64,000 nt of DNA from Leptonema illini DSM 21528 (GTDB lineage: Bacteria > Spirochaetota > Leptospiria > Leptospirales > Leptonemataceae). Shown here in pieces: positions 15,010 through 24,243 of the stretch (positions are counted from its first letter, which is position 1; every line of letters starts with the position of its first letter). The notes beneath the pieces were generated by a model. That model saw only the letters and a list, made by a program, of their open reading frames with translations. It was not told the DNA's origin and did no database searches. The stretch lies in the NCBI RefSeq assembly GCF_000243335.1, contig NZ_JH597773.1, positions 3,618,115 through 3,682,114 of the forward strand, in the 5' to 3' direction. A program made the translations under genes and the position numbers.

Positions 15010-16988
15010 CGATTCTGCTCTCCGAACTTACGGCGGCGGCGATACAGATAGAGCGAAAGAGCAAGCAGCAAACCCGAGGCGACGGGAAATCCGAATACGC
15101 CGAGCACGATATTGCGCAGCTTCAGATCGTCGTTTACCTGAATGGCGCGGTCGGTGCGTTCTTTTACTACGATGCCGGGAATCTCGCTGCCGCCGACCAG
15201 CCAGAGCATGCTATCAAGGCCGAAGCGCACGTTCTCTTTATCGACGGGAAAGGCCAGCATGGCGTTGGAAAGCATATTTGCGTCCGAAAGCACGATTAGC
15301 TTGCCCGGCTGTGCGGTTAACGAAGCGTCACGCTGGGATTCGCCGGGCATGGGCGCTGTCGAGCCTTCTGAAGGGCGTTCTGTGGTATCTTCAAAGAGCA
15401 GACCGAGTACGAAGCGACCGGCCTCTTCGCCCGGCTCGATACGCCCGTTGCGATTGCGATCGCGAAAGGCGCGACCGTCGGAATGCAGTAGCAGATCTTC
15501 TTTATACGCGGTCTTCGTTCCCTCGGGCTGAGTTGCCGCAGGCTCAGTCGGCTTTCGCTTTTCGAAGAATCCCTGGCCGGAAAGCAGCACGGCTCCGCGC
15601 AGCACCGACTTCAGGCTCTGGACCATCTTATGATCGCTGAACGAACCCGTGTGCAGCAGGCCGGGATGATCGCGAAACATACTCAAAAAGCCCGACTGTA
15701 AGCGATATTGAGAGCCCACGTCTTCAAGAAGCCAGGCAAAATCCTCTTTGCCGGTCGGATTGGCAAGCGCAAGCACCGAGCCTCCTTTTCGCAGATAAGC
15801 AAGGATGGCATCACGGCTCTCTATCGAGTAGGGCACGGTCGGGCCCGCCAGTACTAACGCTTTTGCGTCGTCGGGAATGGTGATGGTCGGGCCGCTGTCC
15901 GTCTGAGTGATTGTGAAGTTATAGAAACGCAAGGCGGTGATCCATTCGTCGAGTCCGTCTGGAGCGGGGCGTCCGGCAGAGGGACCGAGCTCGCCGTTTG
16001 ACCGGGCGAAGTAGATCTTCGACGGCGGCAGCGATACGTGCACAAGCGCCTCGATCAGGCTCTTTTCAAACCGATCCAGATCCTTTTCGCCGTACACGTA
16101 GACCCTTCTTTCGGCGAATGGCGTTGTCGTCGATGCCTCATCGGAATACGAGCGAATCAGGATCGTGCCGTTTGTGATGCCGCGATACTCTTCGTTGCCG
16201 GGGTCGACTAAATCTGCGTTCACGATATCGACGGATAACTTCGGATTGATGAGCTTGAGCTGATCGATCATTACGCGCAGCTCTTCTGATATCGTCGTCA
16301 GTTCCGGAGGAGTGGTGCGCCGTCCCGTATCGCGGATCACCTGCTGCACGGGAAGAAAGGCGATGATACGCACGGGACGGTCGATGGCCTTGATGACGGC
16401 GCGGGCCGGTTCGCTATACGAGTACAGTCCGGGACTGAGATCAAGCGAGGCGTTGCGATAGGCCGAGATAACGTTCAGGCCTGCAAGCAGGGCGACGAGT
16501 CCGATGACCTGAAGGGCAGCCAGAGAGCCGAATCGACTGCGAATGCCCGGATCTCGTACCGTGTCTTCTGAGGCGGCCTCAAGACCGAGCCACAGGCGAT
16601 AGAGGAATCCGCCGAAGAGGCCGATCAAGAAAAGCGCAAGCAGCACCGAGCGCAGACGTCCAATCGGAGTATCTTCGACGGCGCCCGTCTTATCAAGGGG
16701 CAACGAAAGAAACGACCGCACGATAAAGAGCACGCTTGCAAGGGCGAACGTTGCCCAGGCGGCTAACAGGCGCGGTCGATAGTATGCAGCGGCCGACCGG
16801 AACGAAGGAGCGGGCGCAACAAAAAAGGCGATCGGATCAACAAGCAAGGCGACAAGGGAAAGCAGGGCGAAGGCCCATCCCATCCAGCCATCGAGAGAGT
16901 TAAGCGACAGGAGCAGGCCGACGGAGCCGACAAGAAGCAGCCATGCGCCGGCGGAGCTGAGCATGCGAGAGAAACGTGTATGATTCAT
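15006..16988 (-). CDS. GldG-like ABC transporter auxiliary protein
   Basis: Large membrane protein of the GldG/ABC-auxiliary family. An upstream in-frame ATG at 17036 would add 16 residues and overlap the permease gene, but the ATG at 16988 has a GAGGT ribosome-binding site 8 nt away and is preferred (660 residues). Hydrophobic helices lie near residues ~12-60, ~85-105, ~125-150 and at the extreme C-terminus ('GVFGFPVASGLLLALSLYLY'). Between them is a long periplasmic GldG domain ('PARAVIKAIDRPVRIIAFLP', 'ARSNGELGPSA', 'ALVLAGPTVPYS'). It follows the permease and ATPase genes and acts with them. Confidence 0.8.
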   Translation of the reverse strand: MNHTRFSRMLSSAGAWLLLVGSVGLLLSLNSLDGWMGWAFALLSLVALLVDPIAFFVAPAPSFRSAAAYYRPRLLAAWATFALASVLFIVRSFLSLPLDKTGAVEDTPIGRLRSVLLALFLIGLFGGFLYRLWLGLEAASEDTVRDPGIRSRFGSLAALQVIGLVALLAGLNVISAYRNASLDLSPGLYSYSEPARAVIKAIDRPVRIIAFLPVQQVIRDTGRRTTPPELTTISEELRVMIDQLKLINPKLSVDIVNADLVDPGNEEYRGITNGTILIRSYSDEASTTTPFAERRVYVYGEKDLDRFEKSLIEALVHVSLPPSKIYFARSNGELGPSAGRPAPDGLDEWITALRFYNFTITQTDSGPTITIPDDAKALVLAGPTVPYSIESRDAILAYLRKGGSVLALANPTGKEDFAWLLEDVGSQYRLQSGFLSMFRDHPGLLHTGSFSDHKMVQSLKSVLRGAVLLSGQGFFEKRKPTEPAATQPEGTKTAYKEDLLLHSDGRAFRDRNRNGRIEPGEEAGRFVLGLLFEDTTERPSEGSTAPMPGESQRDASLTAQPGKLIVLSDANMLSNAMLAFPVDKENVRFGLDSMLWLVGGSEIPGIVVKERTDRAIQVNDDLKLRNIVLGVFGFPVASGLLLALSLYLYRRRRKFGEQNR

Positions 16989-17026
16989 GATAGCAGACCT
17001 CGATACAGTGCGGTTAGTAACCTTGC

Positions 17027-17788
17027 TCAATTCCATCCGCGAAAGCGTCGGAACTCAAGCGCCTTCACGGCCAGGAAATGAAAGAGGACGCCGCCCGACA
17101 GGAAGAGCACCGTCCCTTTAAGCGGGATTACGCCTCTTGCAAAAGGCAGAAATTGATTGAAGGCGTGAAAGTGCGAGAAGATCTCACGGGCCGGCGAGGG
17201 AAATAGCCCCGAATAAAAACCGCCGATGTCGACGGCGATGATCACGCCGACAGCGATAAGAAGAGCCATAAACGGACTCTCGCTGACCGAGGAGGCAAAA
17301 ACGCCAAGAGCGACGGCATAGTAGGCGACAGTGAGCAATCCAACGAAGGCGGCAAAGGCCTGATAGAAAGGCGTCTCGGCGATGCCGACGATGTAGATGA
17401 CGTCGAGAAGAAGCAGCAATCCGGCGACGACAGAAAAGTTCATCAGTATCTTGCCCGTTACGAGCTCGAAATCTGTGACCGGAAGCGTATAGAGCAGATC
17501 AAGCGTGCCCTGACGCTTCTCGGCGACGAACGTGTTCATCGTTAAGAAAACGCTGGCGACTAACGTGAGAATGTAGAACATGCGAATCATCAGCGCTGTC
17601 ACCTGTTCGTAGGTCGCTCCCTGGCTGAGGCCGAGAACGACGCTGACGAGTCCGGCAAGAAAAACGACGACGGTCAGGCTGATAGCCGGCGATCCCGAGC
17701 CCGGAAAAGAAGCGAACTCTTTTAAGAGAATCCAGCGGATGCGAAGAAGCGACTGTCGCCCGCGATTCATCGATGATTCCGTATTCAT
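17027..17788 (-). CDS. ABC-2 type permease, GldF-like
   Basis: A 253-residue inner-membrane permease with six hydrophobic segments. The ABC-2 signature is visible in 'FVAEKRQGTLDLLYTLPVTD' and 'FELVTGKILMNFSVV'. It overlaps the ATPase gene upstream by 4 bp and the GldG-like reading frame downstream. It forms the membrane channel of the exporter. Confidence 0.87.
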   Translation of the reverse strand: MNTESSMNRGRQSLLRIRWILLKEFASFPGSGSPAISLTVVVFLAGLVSVVLGLSQGATYEQVTALMIRMFYILTLVASVFLTMNTFVAEKRQGTLDLLYTLPVTDFELVTGKILMNFSVVAGLLLLLDVIYIVGIAETPFYQAFAAFVGLLTVAYYAVALGVFASSVSESPFMALLIAVGVIIAVDIGGFYSGLFPSPAREIFSHFHAFNQFLPFARGVIPLKGTVLFLSGGVLFHFLAVKALEFRRFRGWN

Positions 17789-18516
17789 CGTCCTACCTCC
17801 ATCTCTCCGCCTGTAAGCGACAGGAAGCGCTCTTCAAGGTTATTCAGCTCGTCGCCCTGAAACTCGGCGACCTTCTCGCCGCGATGCAAAATGATGACGC
17901 GGTCGCAGGTGCGCGAGACCTCGGTTAAGATGTGGCTTGAAAGAAGGATCGTATGATCCTGCGCCAGCTCGCGCACAAGCTTGCGCATCTCGACGATCTG
18001 ATGCGGGTCCAGGCCCGAAACGGGCTCGTCGAATATGAGAAGCGGCGGATGCCCCATAAGCGTCTGTGCGATACCGACTCGCTTGCGATAGCCGAGCGAG
18101 AGGTGTTTGATTAAAGAATGCCGGGCCTTTTCAAGCCCGGTCTTTGACGTCACCTTTTCAAAGAGTGCATCAAACTCCGCCTCGGAAACGCCGCGCAGGC
18201 GTGCGATGAAGCGCAGGTACTGGAGTACGGTGAGCTCAGCGTAGACGGCGGGATTTTCGGGCAGATAACCGATGCGAGAACGAGCGGCCATGGGATCGGC
18301 GACGATGTCGTTCCCTTCAAGAAAGACCCTGCCCTCTGTGGGAAGCAGAAGGCCGGTGAGCACCTTGAGGCATGTCGTTTTGCCGGCGCCGTTGCGACCG
18401 AGCAATCCGACCACCTCTCCTCTGTTGATTTCAAACGATACCCGGCGAAGGGCCTGAAAATCGCCGTAGGATCGGCTCAGTCCTTCGACCTGGACCACGG
18501 GTTGCTTTGCCGACAT
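17785..18516 (-). CDS. ABC transporter ATP-binding protein, GldA-like
   Basis: Nucleotide-binding subunit of 243 residues, first gene of the operon running down to about 13.4 kb. Walker A 'GLLGRNGAGKTTCLKVL' (about 34-50), signature 'LSLGYRKRVGIAQTL' and Walker B 'LLIFDEPVSGLDP' are intact, with the switch histidine in 'LLSSHILTE'. In Bacteroidetes GldAFG homologues support gliding; in spirochaetes the exported substrate is unknown. Confidence 0.9.
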   Translation of the reverse strand: MSAKQPVVQVEGLSRSYGDFQALRRVSFEINRGEVVGLLGRNGAGKTTCLKVLTGLLLPTEGRVFLEGNDIVADPMAARSRIGYLPENPAVYAELTVLQYLRFIARLRGVSEAEFDALFEKVTSKTGLEKARHSLIKHLSLGYRKRVGIAQTLMGHPPLLIFDEPVSGLDPHQIVEMRKLVRELAQDHTILLSSHILTEVSRTCDRVIILHRGEKVAEFQGDELNNLEERFLSLTGGEMEVGR

Positions 18517-18672
18517 AGATGCTCAGATGCGGGATTTGCGGCCTGTATGTCAACGTCTTTCAGGGGCAATACGGAATGACAGCAATCTGCCGTCTGCTGT
18601 ACTGGATTTACTTCCCGACTGCTCAGGTGTAACTCTTTGAGTTCACTGTCGGGCTTCTCTCAGGTCACTGGT

Positions 18673-20268
18673 ATGAAAAAGTTCGCCTTCTCTTTTGCTT
18701 CTGTACTCCTCATTTTTCTGTCCGTTCAGGGTCTTCAGGCCCAGGATGCTCTGCGAGAAGGCAAGATCGCCTTTGCAAAGCGCAATTATTCGCAGGCCAT
18801 CACGCTCTTGCAGGCGGCAAAGAAGGCAAGGCCGTCCGATGGCGAGGCCTATTACTACACCGCCCTTGTGTATGAGCGCACCGGCAAGAAGGGCGCGGCC
18901 TTGAGCGAATACCGCCGGGCTACGGAATTGCAGCTCGCTCCGGAGCTGAAAGAGAAGGCCTTCTGGAAGCTTGTGCTGCACTATCGTCACGTACAGGATT
19001 GGGATAATCTCTATTCGGTATCGCAGCGCTTTTTAGCATTCCGGCCTAACAGAGAGGTCGAGAAGTTCCGGGATCAGGCCGAGGCCAATCTGAATCCCGC
19101 CCGCAAGCGCATACAGCGACTGATTGCCGAGGGCGAGGCCGACGAGAAGCGAGGGCAGCTCTCGCAGGCCGCCGCCCACTATGCCGAGGCGGCGCGTCTT
19201 GATCCCGAGAATATCAAGATCCTCTGGAAGGCCGGCGACGCCTATCGCAAGCTCGATCGTTGCCGCGACGCCCTGCCCTACTACAAAAAGGCCATCGCCG
19301 CCGATGATGATTCGTGGTACTCTCATTTTCAGGCGGGCGTCTGCCAGTACGGTCTGCGCGAATTCGACGATGCGCTTGTATCGTTTGCAAAGGCCGAGAA
19401 GCGCAACGATCGCCCCGATGAGACGTTTAAGTTCTATCTGAATACGGGGCGCGGCCTCGCTCATCTTGAGCTCGAGCAGATCGACGAGGCGGAACGAGCG
19501 CTCAGTATTCTAAAATCGAATCGCAAGCTTTTCGAGAAAAGTGCTCCGGCTTCGATTCTGGCGGCCATGCTTGCCCTTCTCAAGAATGACCGAGCGTCCA
19601 TCGATCCTTACCTGAATCGTATCGGCAAAACCGATCCCGACCGCCCGGCCGTACCTCTTCTGCGATCGATCCGCGCCGTGAACGTCGGCGACTATGCAGA
19701 GGCCGAGAAGCAGATGGATGAACTCTTCCTCGAGAACGAGAAGCGTGGGAACAGGTTTAACCACTATGTCGCCCAGGCCCTTGTATTGATCGCCCATCAT
19801 CATTATCTGAACGGACGTAACGAAAAGGCGCTACAGGCCCTTGCACGCTATAGATCTCTTGAAGTAGATGAAACGGCCTCTAAAGGCGTTCTCTACAGAT
19901 TATCCTCGGCCAACCCCGTCACTCCTTTCAAAGAAGGACAGTCGGCCCTTGCACAGAAATACTCGGCTGTGCTTCGTATCCTGGCCGCTCATCCGACACA
20001 GGCAGCGGCCATCGTCGAAGGCCGTATTCTCTTTGAAGAGGATGAACGAGAGCAGGCCTGGTCTGCTTTAAACAAGGCTCAGGGTGATCCTCTCTGCCGT
20101 TTCTATCTGGCCGAACTGCAACGCGAAAGAGGCGATGCAAAGCTTGCCCGCGAAACTTTAAAGTCGGCTCTACGCGAAGACGACACGCTTGTGCAACGGC
20201 TTCAAGAGTTCAAGGAGCTCGACGAGATCTGGCGAACGCCCGAACCCGTGCCCGAAGCGAAGCCATAA
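18673..20268 (+). CDS. Exported TPR-repeat protein
   Basis: Predicted periplasmic protein of 531 residues. The start ATG at 18673 gives a clean signal peptide ('FAFSFASVLLIFLSVQGLQA'); a TTG 12 codons earlier would bury it. The mature part has tandem tetratricopeptide repeats ('AIAFAKRNYSQAITLLQAAK'-type, 'GEAYYYTALVYERTGKKGAA', 'AAHYAEAARLDPENIKILWK', 'DALPYYKKAIAADDDSWYSH'). Such proteins act as scaffolds. It is 4 bp upstream of folP and may share its transcript. Confidence 0.82.
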   Translation: MKKFAFSFASVLLIFLSVQGLQAQDALREGKIAFAKRNYSQAITLLQAAKKARPSDGEAYYYTALVYERTGKKGAALSEYRRATELQLAPELKEKAFWKLVLHYRHVQDWDNLYSVSQRFLAFRPNREVEKFRDQAEANLNPARKRIQRLIAEGEADEKRGQLSQAAAHYAEAARLDPENIKILWKAGDAYRKLDRCRDALPYYKKAIAADDDSWYSHFQAGVCQYGLREFDDALVSFAKAEKRNDRPDETFKFYLNTGRGLAHLELEQIDEAERALSILKSNRKLFEKSAPASILAAMLALLKNDRASIDPYLNRIGKTDPDRPAVPLLRSIRAVNVGDYAEAEKQMDELFLENEKRGNRFNHYVAQALVLIAHHHYLNGRNEKALQALARYRSLEVDETASKGVLYRLSSANPVTPFKEGQSALAQKYSAVLRILAAHPTQAAAIVEGRILFEEDEREQAWSALNKAQGDPLCRFYLAELQRERGDAKLARETLKSALREDDTLVQRLQEFKELDEIWRTPEPVPEAKP

Positions 20269-20272
20269 GCCT

Positions 20273-21085
20273 ATGATTCCGCATATCGCAGGCATCCTCA
20301 ATATGACGACGGATTCTTTCTCGGACGGAGGGCTTTTCGTCGAGGGTGCAGCGGCTGAGCGACAGGCGCTGAGGTTGATCGAAGAGGGAGCAACAACAAT
20401 CGATATCGGCGCCGTCTCGTCTAACCCCACCGGAGCGGACGTCTCTGTACAGGATGAGATCGATCGCTTGAATCGCGTTGTGCCCGCATTGCTTGAGCGC
20501 GGACTTTCTATATCGATCGATAGTTTTCGTACTCCGGTGCAACGTCATTTTCTACGAAGCGGCATCAGGTTCCTCAACGACATCTCGGGCTTCGCAGATC
20601 GCTCGTTTTATTCGGAGCTCGCCGATAGCGAAGTCCGCCTGGTCATCATGCATAGCGTGCAGAGCGGACGGGCCCGGGTCGAAGAGATTGATCCGGCATC
20701 GATACCGTCACGATTGATCGCCTTTTTCGATGAAAGAATCGAGGCGCTTGAGAAGGCTGGCGTTGCGCGTGAGCGGATGATCCTTGATCCGGGCATGGGG
20801 CATTTTATCGGACGCAATCCTCAGTGCTCCGTGCAGGCCATCCGATTCTTGCCCGAATTAAAGGCCCGGTACGGTACTTCGCTGCTTGTGGGCGTTTCCC
20901 GTAAGTCGTTTCTTGGCGCCATAACGGGGCGAGACGTCACGGAGCGACAGTCGGCGACGCTGGCAGCCGAGCTGGCCTGCGTGTTGCGCGGCGCGGATTT
21001 TATTCGCACACATGAGCCGGCTCCGCTTCTTGACGCTTGCCGTGTGCTTGATCGAATCAATGCAGATAGTATGCCTGCCCTTTAG
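20273..21085 (+). CDS. folP: Dihydropteroate synthase
   Basis: Condenses p-aminobenzoate with the pterin diphosphate in folate synthesis. The start at ATG 20273 is just after the TPR gene, giving 270 residues, standard for FolP. Motifs: 'GILNMTTDSFSDGGLF' (substrate loop 1), 'IDIGAVSSNPTGADVS' (loop 2; canonical would be ESTRPG), 'ISIDSFRTPV', 'FLNDISGF', 'LDPGMGHFIGRNP' and 'LLVGVSRKSFLG'. Loop 2 lacks the usual Arg ('SSNPTG' for 'STRPG') and 'MHSVQSG' replaces 'MH..G.P', so a paralogue with altered specificity cannot be excluded. Confidence 0.83.
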   Translation: MIPHIAGILNMTTDSFSDGGLFVEGAAAERQALRLIEEGATTIDIGAVSSNPTGADVSVQDEIDRLNRVVPALLERGLSISIDSFRTPVQRHFLRSGIRFLNDISGFADRSFYSELADSEVRLVIMHSVQSGRARVEEIDPASIPSRLIAFFDERIEALEKAGVARERMILDPGMGHFIGRNPQCSVQAIRFLPELKARYGTSLLVGVSRKSFLGAITGRDVTERQSATLAAELACVLRGADFIRTHEPAPLLDACRVLDRINADSMPAL

Positions 21086-21167
21086 CAGGAAGAACCCGTC
21101 AATAAACCCACGGGGGATTATGAGACGTGTTCAAAGTGAATTTTAAAAGTCGTCTGGAGCATGAGTC

Positions 21168-21911
21168 ATGGGAAAGGTTTTAGGAGTGATACCGGCAAGG
21201 TACGGTTCGACCCGGTTTCCGGGAAAGGTTCTTGCGAAGATCGGAACGTATCCGATGATCCGATATGTATATGAGGCGGCGAAGCAGGCGAAGGGCCTTG
21301 ACCATCTTGTCATCGCCACCGACGACGAGCGCGTGCGCGAGGCCGTCGAGGCCTTTGGCGGCGAATGCCTCATGACATCCGAAGAGCATAAAAGCGGCAC
21401 CGATCGTCTGGCCGAGGTGGCCGAGTATTACAAGGATTACGATATTCTTGTGAATATCCAGGGCGACGAGCCCGGCATCGAGCCCGAGCTGATCGACGGC
21501 GTAGCGCGCATGAAGATCGAGAACCCGGACTGGGAGATGACGACGGCCGCTCGTCCGTTCAAGCCGGGTGAAGATCCGTTGCAACCGAATCGCGTGAAGG
21601 TTGTGATGACGCGCAGCGGAAGGGCGCTGTATTTCTCACGTTCGCTCATCCCCTTCCCTCGTAACAAGGTGGATCGTCCGGTCTATCTGCATCTGGGAAT
21701 CTACGCCTATCAGCGTGACTTCCTCATGCGTTTTCATACGCTGCCCGCCTCGGGCCTTGAAGATGCCGAGTCCCTCGAACAGCTGCGCGCCCTTGAAAAC
21801 GATCATTCTATCGGCGTTTTCATTACGGAAGCTTCGCTGCCCGGCGTGGATACGCCCGAGGATCTGGCGGCGATTACGGGAATCTTCAAAAGCAAGGGCC
21901 TTCTTCGTTGA
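21168..21911 (+). CDS. kdsB: 3-deoxy-manno-octulosonate cytidylyltransferase (CMP-KDO synthetase)
   Basis: Activates KDO with CTP for the LPS inner core. The 247-residue length and motifs are typical: 'VIPARYGSTRFPGKVLAKIG', 'HLVIATDDERV', 'SGTDRLAE', 'DILVNIQGDEPGIEPELID', 'ALYFSRSLIPFPR' and 'HLGIYAYQRDFLMRF'. GGAG lies 8 nt before the ATG. Its stop overlaps the start of the next gene by 4 bp. It supports an LPS-bearing outer membrane. Confidence 0.96.
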   Translation: MGKVLGVIPARYGSTRFPGKVLAKIGTYPMIRYVYEAAKQAKGLDHLVIATDDERVREAVEAFGGECLMTSEEHKSGTDRLAEVAEYYKDYDILVNIQGDEPGIEPELIDGVARMKIENPDWEMTTAARPFKPGEDPLQPNRVKVVMTRSGRALYFSRSLIPFPRNKVDRPVYLHLGIYAYQRDFLMRFHTLPASGLEDAESLEQLRALENDHSIGVFITEASLPGVDTPEDLAAITGIFKSKGLLR

Positions 21912-22870
21912 ATACGCTTGAGACACTTCTCGAAATCCTGAAGCGACTGGAGGAACTCAACCAGAAGCTTCAGGAGATCCCCATACCGACGTCCGAAGAC
22001 ATCTATCGGCGTCATATGAGCGATCTGCACGATTCCGAGGAGAGTCTCATGTATCAATTGCGCCTTTTACAGGAGGCGCATTTTATCTTCATGATCCATA
22101 TCGTCGAGCCCGACGATCGGTTGATGATTCCGGGCATCTACGGTTATGTCGTCGCGAAGAACGAGATTCTGCATCCGCTTGTGGCCGAGTATCACAGGCG
22201 ACTCGAGCAGGTGTATGAGGCGCAGCTTTTCAAGCGCAAGGCGGCCTCAACGATCATCCGCGAGTTGATGCCCGAGGTAAAGCAGTACAACAACACGCCG
22301 CTCGGGCAGATCCTCAATATCTCGATCATGCTCGAACAGTACGTTCGCCTGATCGCCGAGAAGCCCGAAGAATACGAGGATTACTGGAAGCAGGTAAAGC
22401 TACGTCAGCTGCTTCCCGATCTCGAAGGCGTTGAGAGTGTGGACATGCCGGGCTTCGGCGACCTCGCTTCAGATTCAGATCTGGGCGAGGAAGATTCGAA
22501 GGGGCCTGTCGAGAAGGTCGTGCGCCGAGCCGTCGATACTCCGGAGTATCAGGAATTGGCCCGCATGGATCTTTCCGGATCCTGGGGCAAGGCCGTGGAA
22601 AAGTACGGGGTCGTCTTTTTGATGCGCGTGCATCTTCGCAAGATGGAATTCGACACGCTGAAGCGCCTGATGTCGCGTCGTCGCATCACGCGCGAAGAAG
22701 ATCTGCGTTACCTGCGAGATTCGCTGCGTGTCATGGAAGAACGGTTCTCGCTCGATCGAAGCATGGCGCACATGATCGAGCCTGTGCGCGAATTAAAGCG
22801 CATTGCGCAGATCCGCCTGAATCAGTTCACGATCTTGCGCAAGAAGCTCGAAGACGAACTCGACGTTTAA
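21908..22870 (+). CDS. Conserved-looking cytoplasmic protein of unknown function
   Basis: A 320-residue, mostly alpha-helical, charged protein with no signal peptide or membrane helix. It starts with a TTG that overlaps the kdsB stop, so it is translationally coupled. The N-terminus is a short coiled coil ('LEILKRLEELNQKLQEIP'), the centre is acidic ('DLASDSDLGEEDSKGP') and the C-terminal third is helical and basic ('FDTLKRLMSRRRITREEDLR'). No known domain was recognised. Confidence 0.7.
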   Translation: MNTLETLLEILKRLEELNQKLQEIPIPTSEDIYRRHMSDLHDSEESLMYQLRLLQEAHFIFMIHIVEPDDRLMIPGIYGYVVAKNEILHPLVAEYHRRLEQVYEAQLFKRKAASTIIRELMPEVKQYNNTPLGQILNISIMLEQYVRLIAEKPEEYEDYWKQVKLRQLLPDLEGVESVDMPGFGDLASDSDLGEEDSKGPVEKVVRRAVDTPEYQELARMDLSGSWGKAVEKYGVVFLMRVHLRKMEFDTLKRLMSRRRITREEDLRYLRDSLRVMEERFSLDRSMAHMIEPVRELKRIAQIRLNQFTILRKKLEDELDV

Positions 22871-22930
22871 TGCGCGGACTCCGGTCTGCACAGCTAACGG
22901 TCCAGATGCCCTGAAAATCCTTCGCCGTCT

Positions 22931-23200
22931 TTAACGAGAGAAAAGCGTCCATACCCCGATGATGATAAATCCGGCCCCCGCCACCATCTTGATATAAGAC
23001 GGATCGATGCGGGTGCTCAACCAGTTACCGGCGACGACGCCGATGCCCGCAGCAAGAATTAGGGCGACGGCCGATCCGATAAAAACGATATAAGGATCTC
23101 GACCCTCTGCCGAGAACATCATGGTTGCAAGCTGCGTTTTGTCGCCTATCTCTGCGAGAAAGACCGACCAGAATACGATGATAAGGCTACGCCAATCCAT
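22931..23200 (-). CDS. UPF0016/GDT1-family cation transporter, single-repeat form
   Basis: An 89-residue membrane protein with three helices and the family motif E-x-G-D-K-T ('LAEIGDKTQLATMMF', residues ~16-30). UPF0016/TMEM165 proteins export Mn2+ or exchange Ca2+/H+ and usually contain two such repeats in about 190-220 residues. This is half-size, so it probably works as a dimer. No second half is adjacent. Confidence 0.85.
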   Translation of the reverse strand: MDWRSLIIVFWSVFLAEIGDKTQLATMMFSAEGRDPYIVFIGSAVALILAAGIGVVAGNWLSTRIDPSYIKMVAGAGFIIIGVWTLFSR

Positions 23201-23272
23201 GGGCCGTAATTGCGCTATGCTCTATAGAGGCAAATCGTTTGCACCGTTACCCTGTACTTATAGCGTCGCTCT

Positions 23273-24238
23273 ATGAATACCGGCACGCTGGAGAGGCAGC
23301 TTGAGAAGGCTCTGAACGACAGGCATTCGTCGCCGGGCCTGAGCGTTCTTCGCTCTACCATACAGTTCCATTCGAGCTCACTCTTTCCGCTGTTTCGCTG
23401 GCAGGTTCATCTGTCGGATGGCTCCGCCCCGGTGTATGCCCTGAAGCAGGTGAACGGACTGCAGATGACCCTGAGTGAGGCCGATGGTCTGGCCATGCTT
23501 GCCACGCACGGCGCGCGAACGCCGTCGGTGGTCGGTGTGTTGTCGGCCTCTGACGATGCGGCAGAAGGTCCTGCAAGCAAAAGAGAGATGGGTTCAGAGG
23601 GAGGCGCAGACAGGCAGGGCGTCTATTACCTTGCGATGCAGTTTATCGAACACCGCGCCGTCGATCGCCTTCTTGCTAAGGAAGATCTGCTCGGGTCGCT
23701 GCAGAGGCTCTATTCTTTTTCAGCGGAGGCCTTTGGTTATCAGCGTTTTAACTATGTCGGCTCACTTGAGCAGCGCAACGGTTTACATGTAACGTTTGAG
23801 GAATTCTGGTGGCAGGATCGCATTCAGCCGATGCTTGCGCTATGTCAGTCGATGGGCCGCTTGCGAGGGTTAGCCGAAGTCCGGATCGAGCAAACGATAC
23901 ATCGGTGTATTGAAAGGCTGGATTTAGCGTCTGAGCGCCCGACGCCCGTTCACGGCGATCTCTGGAGCGGCAACGTTCTCTTTTCGGGAAGCGAGGCCTA
24001 CCTGATCGATCCGTCGGTGGCGTATTCTCTTCCCGAGCAAGACTTCGCCATGCTGGAGCTCTTTGGAAGCCCGCTTACGATGGACGACTACCGGAGCCTG
24101 CGCGATATTCCCGTTGATCTACTGAAAAGGCGCATCGAGTTTTTTCAGCTGTACCCGCTGCTTGTGCATGTCGCCCTTTTTGGCGGATCGTATGAGAGGC
24201 AGGCGTTGCAGCTGCTCGAAAGGATCGCCTCCGCGTAA
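23273..24238 (+). CDS. Fructosamine/ketosamine-3-kinase family protein
   Basis: A 321-residue kinase of the aminoglycoside-phosphotransferase fold that repairs glycated amines. Family features: 'FNYVGSLEQRNGLHVTFEEF', catalytic loop 'PVHGDLWSGNVLF' (H-G-D-x-W-x-G-N) and 'LIDPSVAYSLPEQDFAMLEL' matching the 'IDP.v.yg..E.DlAm' metal site. Two details deviate: 'FWWQDRIQPML' for the usual 'FF.e.RL', and a Ser/Gly-rich insertion after residue ~95. Confidence 0.85.
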   Translation: MNTGTLERQLEKALNDRHSSPGLSVLRSTIQFHSSSLFPLFRWQVHLSDGSAPVYALKQVNGLQMTLSEADGLAMLATHGARTPSVVGVLSASDDAAEGPASKREMGSEGGADRQGVYYLAMQFIEHRAVDRLLAKEDLLGSLQRLYSFSAEAFGYQRFNYVGSLEQRNGLHVTFEEFWWQDRIQPMLALCQSMGRLRGLAEVRIEQTIHRCIERLDLASERPTPVHGDLWSGNVLFSGSEAYLIDPSVAYSLPEQDFAMLELFGSPLTMDDYRSLRDIPVDLLKRRIEFFQLYPLLVHVALFGGSYERQALQLLERIASA

Positions 24239-24243
24239 CGACG

